A DNA stretch of 5,301 nucleotides, from NCBI GenBank assembly GCA_021786915.1, contig JAJYMP010000205.1, forward strand, positions 1 to 5,301, written 5' to 3'. Origin of the DNA: Chloroflexota bacterium. GTDB lineage: Bacteria > Chloroflexota > Limnocylindria > Limnocylindrales > CSP1-4. The notes beneath the pieces were generated by a model that had not been told where the DNA came from, made no database searches, and saw only the letters and a list, made by a program, of their open reading frames with translations. The first letter of the stretch is position 1. Each line of letters starts with the position of its first letter. This document shows positions 4,118 to 5,301 of this stretch, one piece after another. The position numbers and the translations under genes are program-made.

Positions 4118-5197
4118 TCATGTGCAGAGGAGACGAGCCCAGTCGGTGAGCGGCTTGCCCTCCCCGTACAGCGTCACGACGCCGTCGATGACCGATGCGA
4201 ACGACATGGTCATGCGCGGGTAGGCGGTGAGCGTCTCGTTGGCGTAGCCCATGCGCTCGGGATCGGCGATCGTGCCGATCTCGAAGCCATAGAGGGCGTC
4301 CACGTCGGTCGTCTGCTTCCAGCCCGTGCGGTGGCCGTTGGCCCCGATGACGTGCTTGCGGTACTTGGCCGCGTAGAGCCGGGCCACCTCGCCGTCGTTG
4401 CCCTTGCGGTAGTCGGCGAAGTGCGTGACGAGGAACTCCTCGCCCCCGGACGAGAGCGTGAGGTAGTCGAGCTCGGTCGTGTTGATGCGCTCGCGCAACT
4501 CGCCGGGCAGCCCCACCATGTCCATGACCTGCGCGAGCCGAATGTGTCCATTGCTGATCCGCACGATCCGGTTCCGAATATGGTTGCCCGGCAGAATCAC
4601 CATCTCGTCGTACCAGCGCAGCGCGGCCACGAGGTGCTTGCGGGCCGACTCCAGCTCGGCGGGGAACTCGTAGTCGAGCTTCTGGCCGAGTTTCAGCCAG
4701 GCCGAGAAGGCGTCCATCGTGAACGCGTCCCCGGCCAGGATGAGCCGCTTGATGCCGAACCTCTCGCCGACCGCGATGGCGCGGCCCCACATCGTCGGGT
4801 TGGTCAGGGGAAAGTGGGCGCAGCCGACAATGACGGCATCCCCCTCGACCTTCTCAACGAGCTGTGGATACCACTTGAGATCGAGGTTGGGCACCGCGAG
4901 CGTCTGGCGGAAGACGCGGCGGCCCTGCTGAAAGGCACTGAAGGTGCGCTCCGGGTAGCGCGCATGGAAGGTCGGCCAGTCGAGCGTCGAGGCGGCGCGC
5001 GATTCCTCGTCGGCCCAGAGGCGATGCTCGCCGCCGCCCGTGTTGAGTCCCAGTTGCACCATGCGCTTCGAGGTGGCCCCGTAGCTGCGGCCGAGGGCCG
5101 CGGCCATCTTCCGCAGCGTCGCGCCCTGCGCGGCCATCGCGCGCAGCTGCGTCTCGGCCTCGGGCGTCCAAGGCGCGTAGTCGCGCCTAGCGGACAC
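4118..5197 (-). CDS. HTH plus calcineurin-like metallophosphoesterase fusion
   Basis: This 359-aa protein has an N-terminal Myb/GcrA-like helix-turn-helix (about residues 8-51: PWTPEAETQL, MAAALGRSYGATSKRMVQLG) and possibly a second similar unit at 71-97. A metallophosphoesterase core spans about 118-350: V-G-C126-A-H128 (motif I), A-G-D157 (motif II), P-G-N205-H206 (motif III), T-H259-F, and G-H289-R-T. The motif I aspartate of the usual D-x-H is Cys, and the second His of the usual GHxH is absent, so metal binding may be altered or reduced. The family hydrolyses phosphomono- or diesters, including nucleic acids; the substrate is unknown. The HTH suggests action on DNA. The start is GTG 5197-5195 with GGAG 7 nt upstream (5208-5205); the stronger AGGAGG at 5219-5214 is too distant. 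It is followed without a gap by the zinc-ribbon gene. Confidence 0.87.
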   Translation of the reverse strand: MSARRDYAPWTPEAETQLRAMAAQGATLRKMAAALGRSYGATSKRMVQLGLNTGGGEHRLWADEESRAASTLDWPTFHARYPERTFSAFQQGRRVFRQTLAVPNLDLKWYPQLVEKVEGDAVIVGCAHFPLTNPTMWGRAIAVGERFGIKRLILAGDAFTMDAFSAWLKLGQKLDYEFPAELESARKHLVAALRWYDEMVILPGNHIRNRIVRISNGHIRLAQVMDMVGLPGELRERINTTELDYLTLSSGGEEFLVTHFADYRKGNDGEVARLYAAKYRKHVIGANGHRTGWKQTTDVDALYGFEIGTIADPERMGYANETLTAYPRMTMSFASVIDGVVTLYGEGKPLTDWARLLCT

Positions 5198-5217
5198 GAT
5201 GCGACTCCATCAACCTC

Positions 5218-5301
5218 CTATTGCTTCGGGAGTCCGAGCCACGCGAGGAGCCCGGGCGCGTCGCGCCGCAGGGCCGATACGACGCCATGGCCGACCGCGC
5301 T
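5218..5301 (-). CDS. C-terminal fragment of an unidentified gene
   Basis: The minus-strand frame entering at the right edge encodes 27 residues ending in ALRRDAPGLLAWLGLPKQ, then TAG at 5220-5218. Third positions are almost all G or C, as in the neighbouring genes, and the stop merges with a strong AGGAGG (TAGGAGG) upstream of the phosphoesterase gene, leaving 20 bp between them. It looks like the end of a co-transcribed upstream gene. The fragment is too short to assign to any family. Confidence 0.6.
   Translation of the reverse strand, partial: SAVGHGVVSALRRDAPGLLAWLGLPKQ

Noticed and set aside
4080..4790. Minus-strand ORF of 236 codons overlapping the phosphoesterase
   Set aside because: It is a frame-shifted shadow of the phosphoesterase: the product is Arg/Gly-rich and has none of the metal motifs present in the main frame.
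5187..5210. Seven-codon ORF (ATG 5210 to TAG 5187) as a leader peptide of the phosphoesterase gene
   Set aside because: The ATG is only 3 nt from AGGAGG and the main gene has its own GGAG 7 nt before its GTG. A coupling role is possible but not supported by more than proximity.

Overview
The window is strongly GC-rich DNA with closely packed, mostly co-directional genes, many of them joined by 1-4 nt stop/start overlaps, and Shine-Dalgarno sites of the GGAGG type. The gene content suggests a bacteriophage or prophage of a high-GC bacterium. It includes a RecB/Cas4-like PD-(D/E)XK nuclease next to a protein with features of a phage recombination partner, a small helix-turn-helix regulator facing the operon, a DNA-binding calcineurin-like phosphoesterase, small zinc-binding proteins and a pentapeptide-repeat protein. 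No tRNA, integrase, structural gene or host housekeeping gene is visible, so neither host nor lysogenic state can be fixed.

Layout, right to left on the minus strand. The last 27 codons of an unidentified gene (5301-5218) lead into a 359-aa HTH plus metallophosphoesterase protein (5197-4118). This is followed with no gap by a 70-aa four-cysteine protein (4117-3905) whose end lies inside a perfect 10-bp inverted repeat. After about 175 bp comes a minus-strand gene of about 126 aa (3730-3350) with weak PAS-like character. Its tail overlaps the tail of the only confident plus-strand gene, an XRE-type regulator (3049-3504).

The 310-bp region 2739-3048 is the control region between the XRE gene and a leftward operon. 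It holds -35/-10-like elements on both strands, a 13-bp palindrome, a second dyad near the XRE promoter candidate and a leader hairpin before the first ribosome binding site.

The leftward operon (2738 to the left edge) runs as follows: 95-aa His/Cys-rich protein, 64-aa small protein, 299-aa nuclease, 345-aa zinc-ribbon protein (possible single-strand annealing protein), a 26-aa mini-ORF, and a pentapeptide-repeat protein cut by the window edge. Every junction is a TGATG or ATGA overlap, so the set is probably one translationally coupled transcript. The simplest reading (inference) is an early recombination and DNA-processing module controlled by the XRE protein. Assignments rest on motifs read by eye; no database search was possible.
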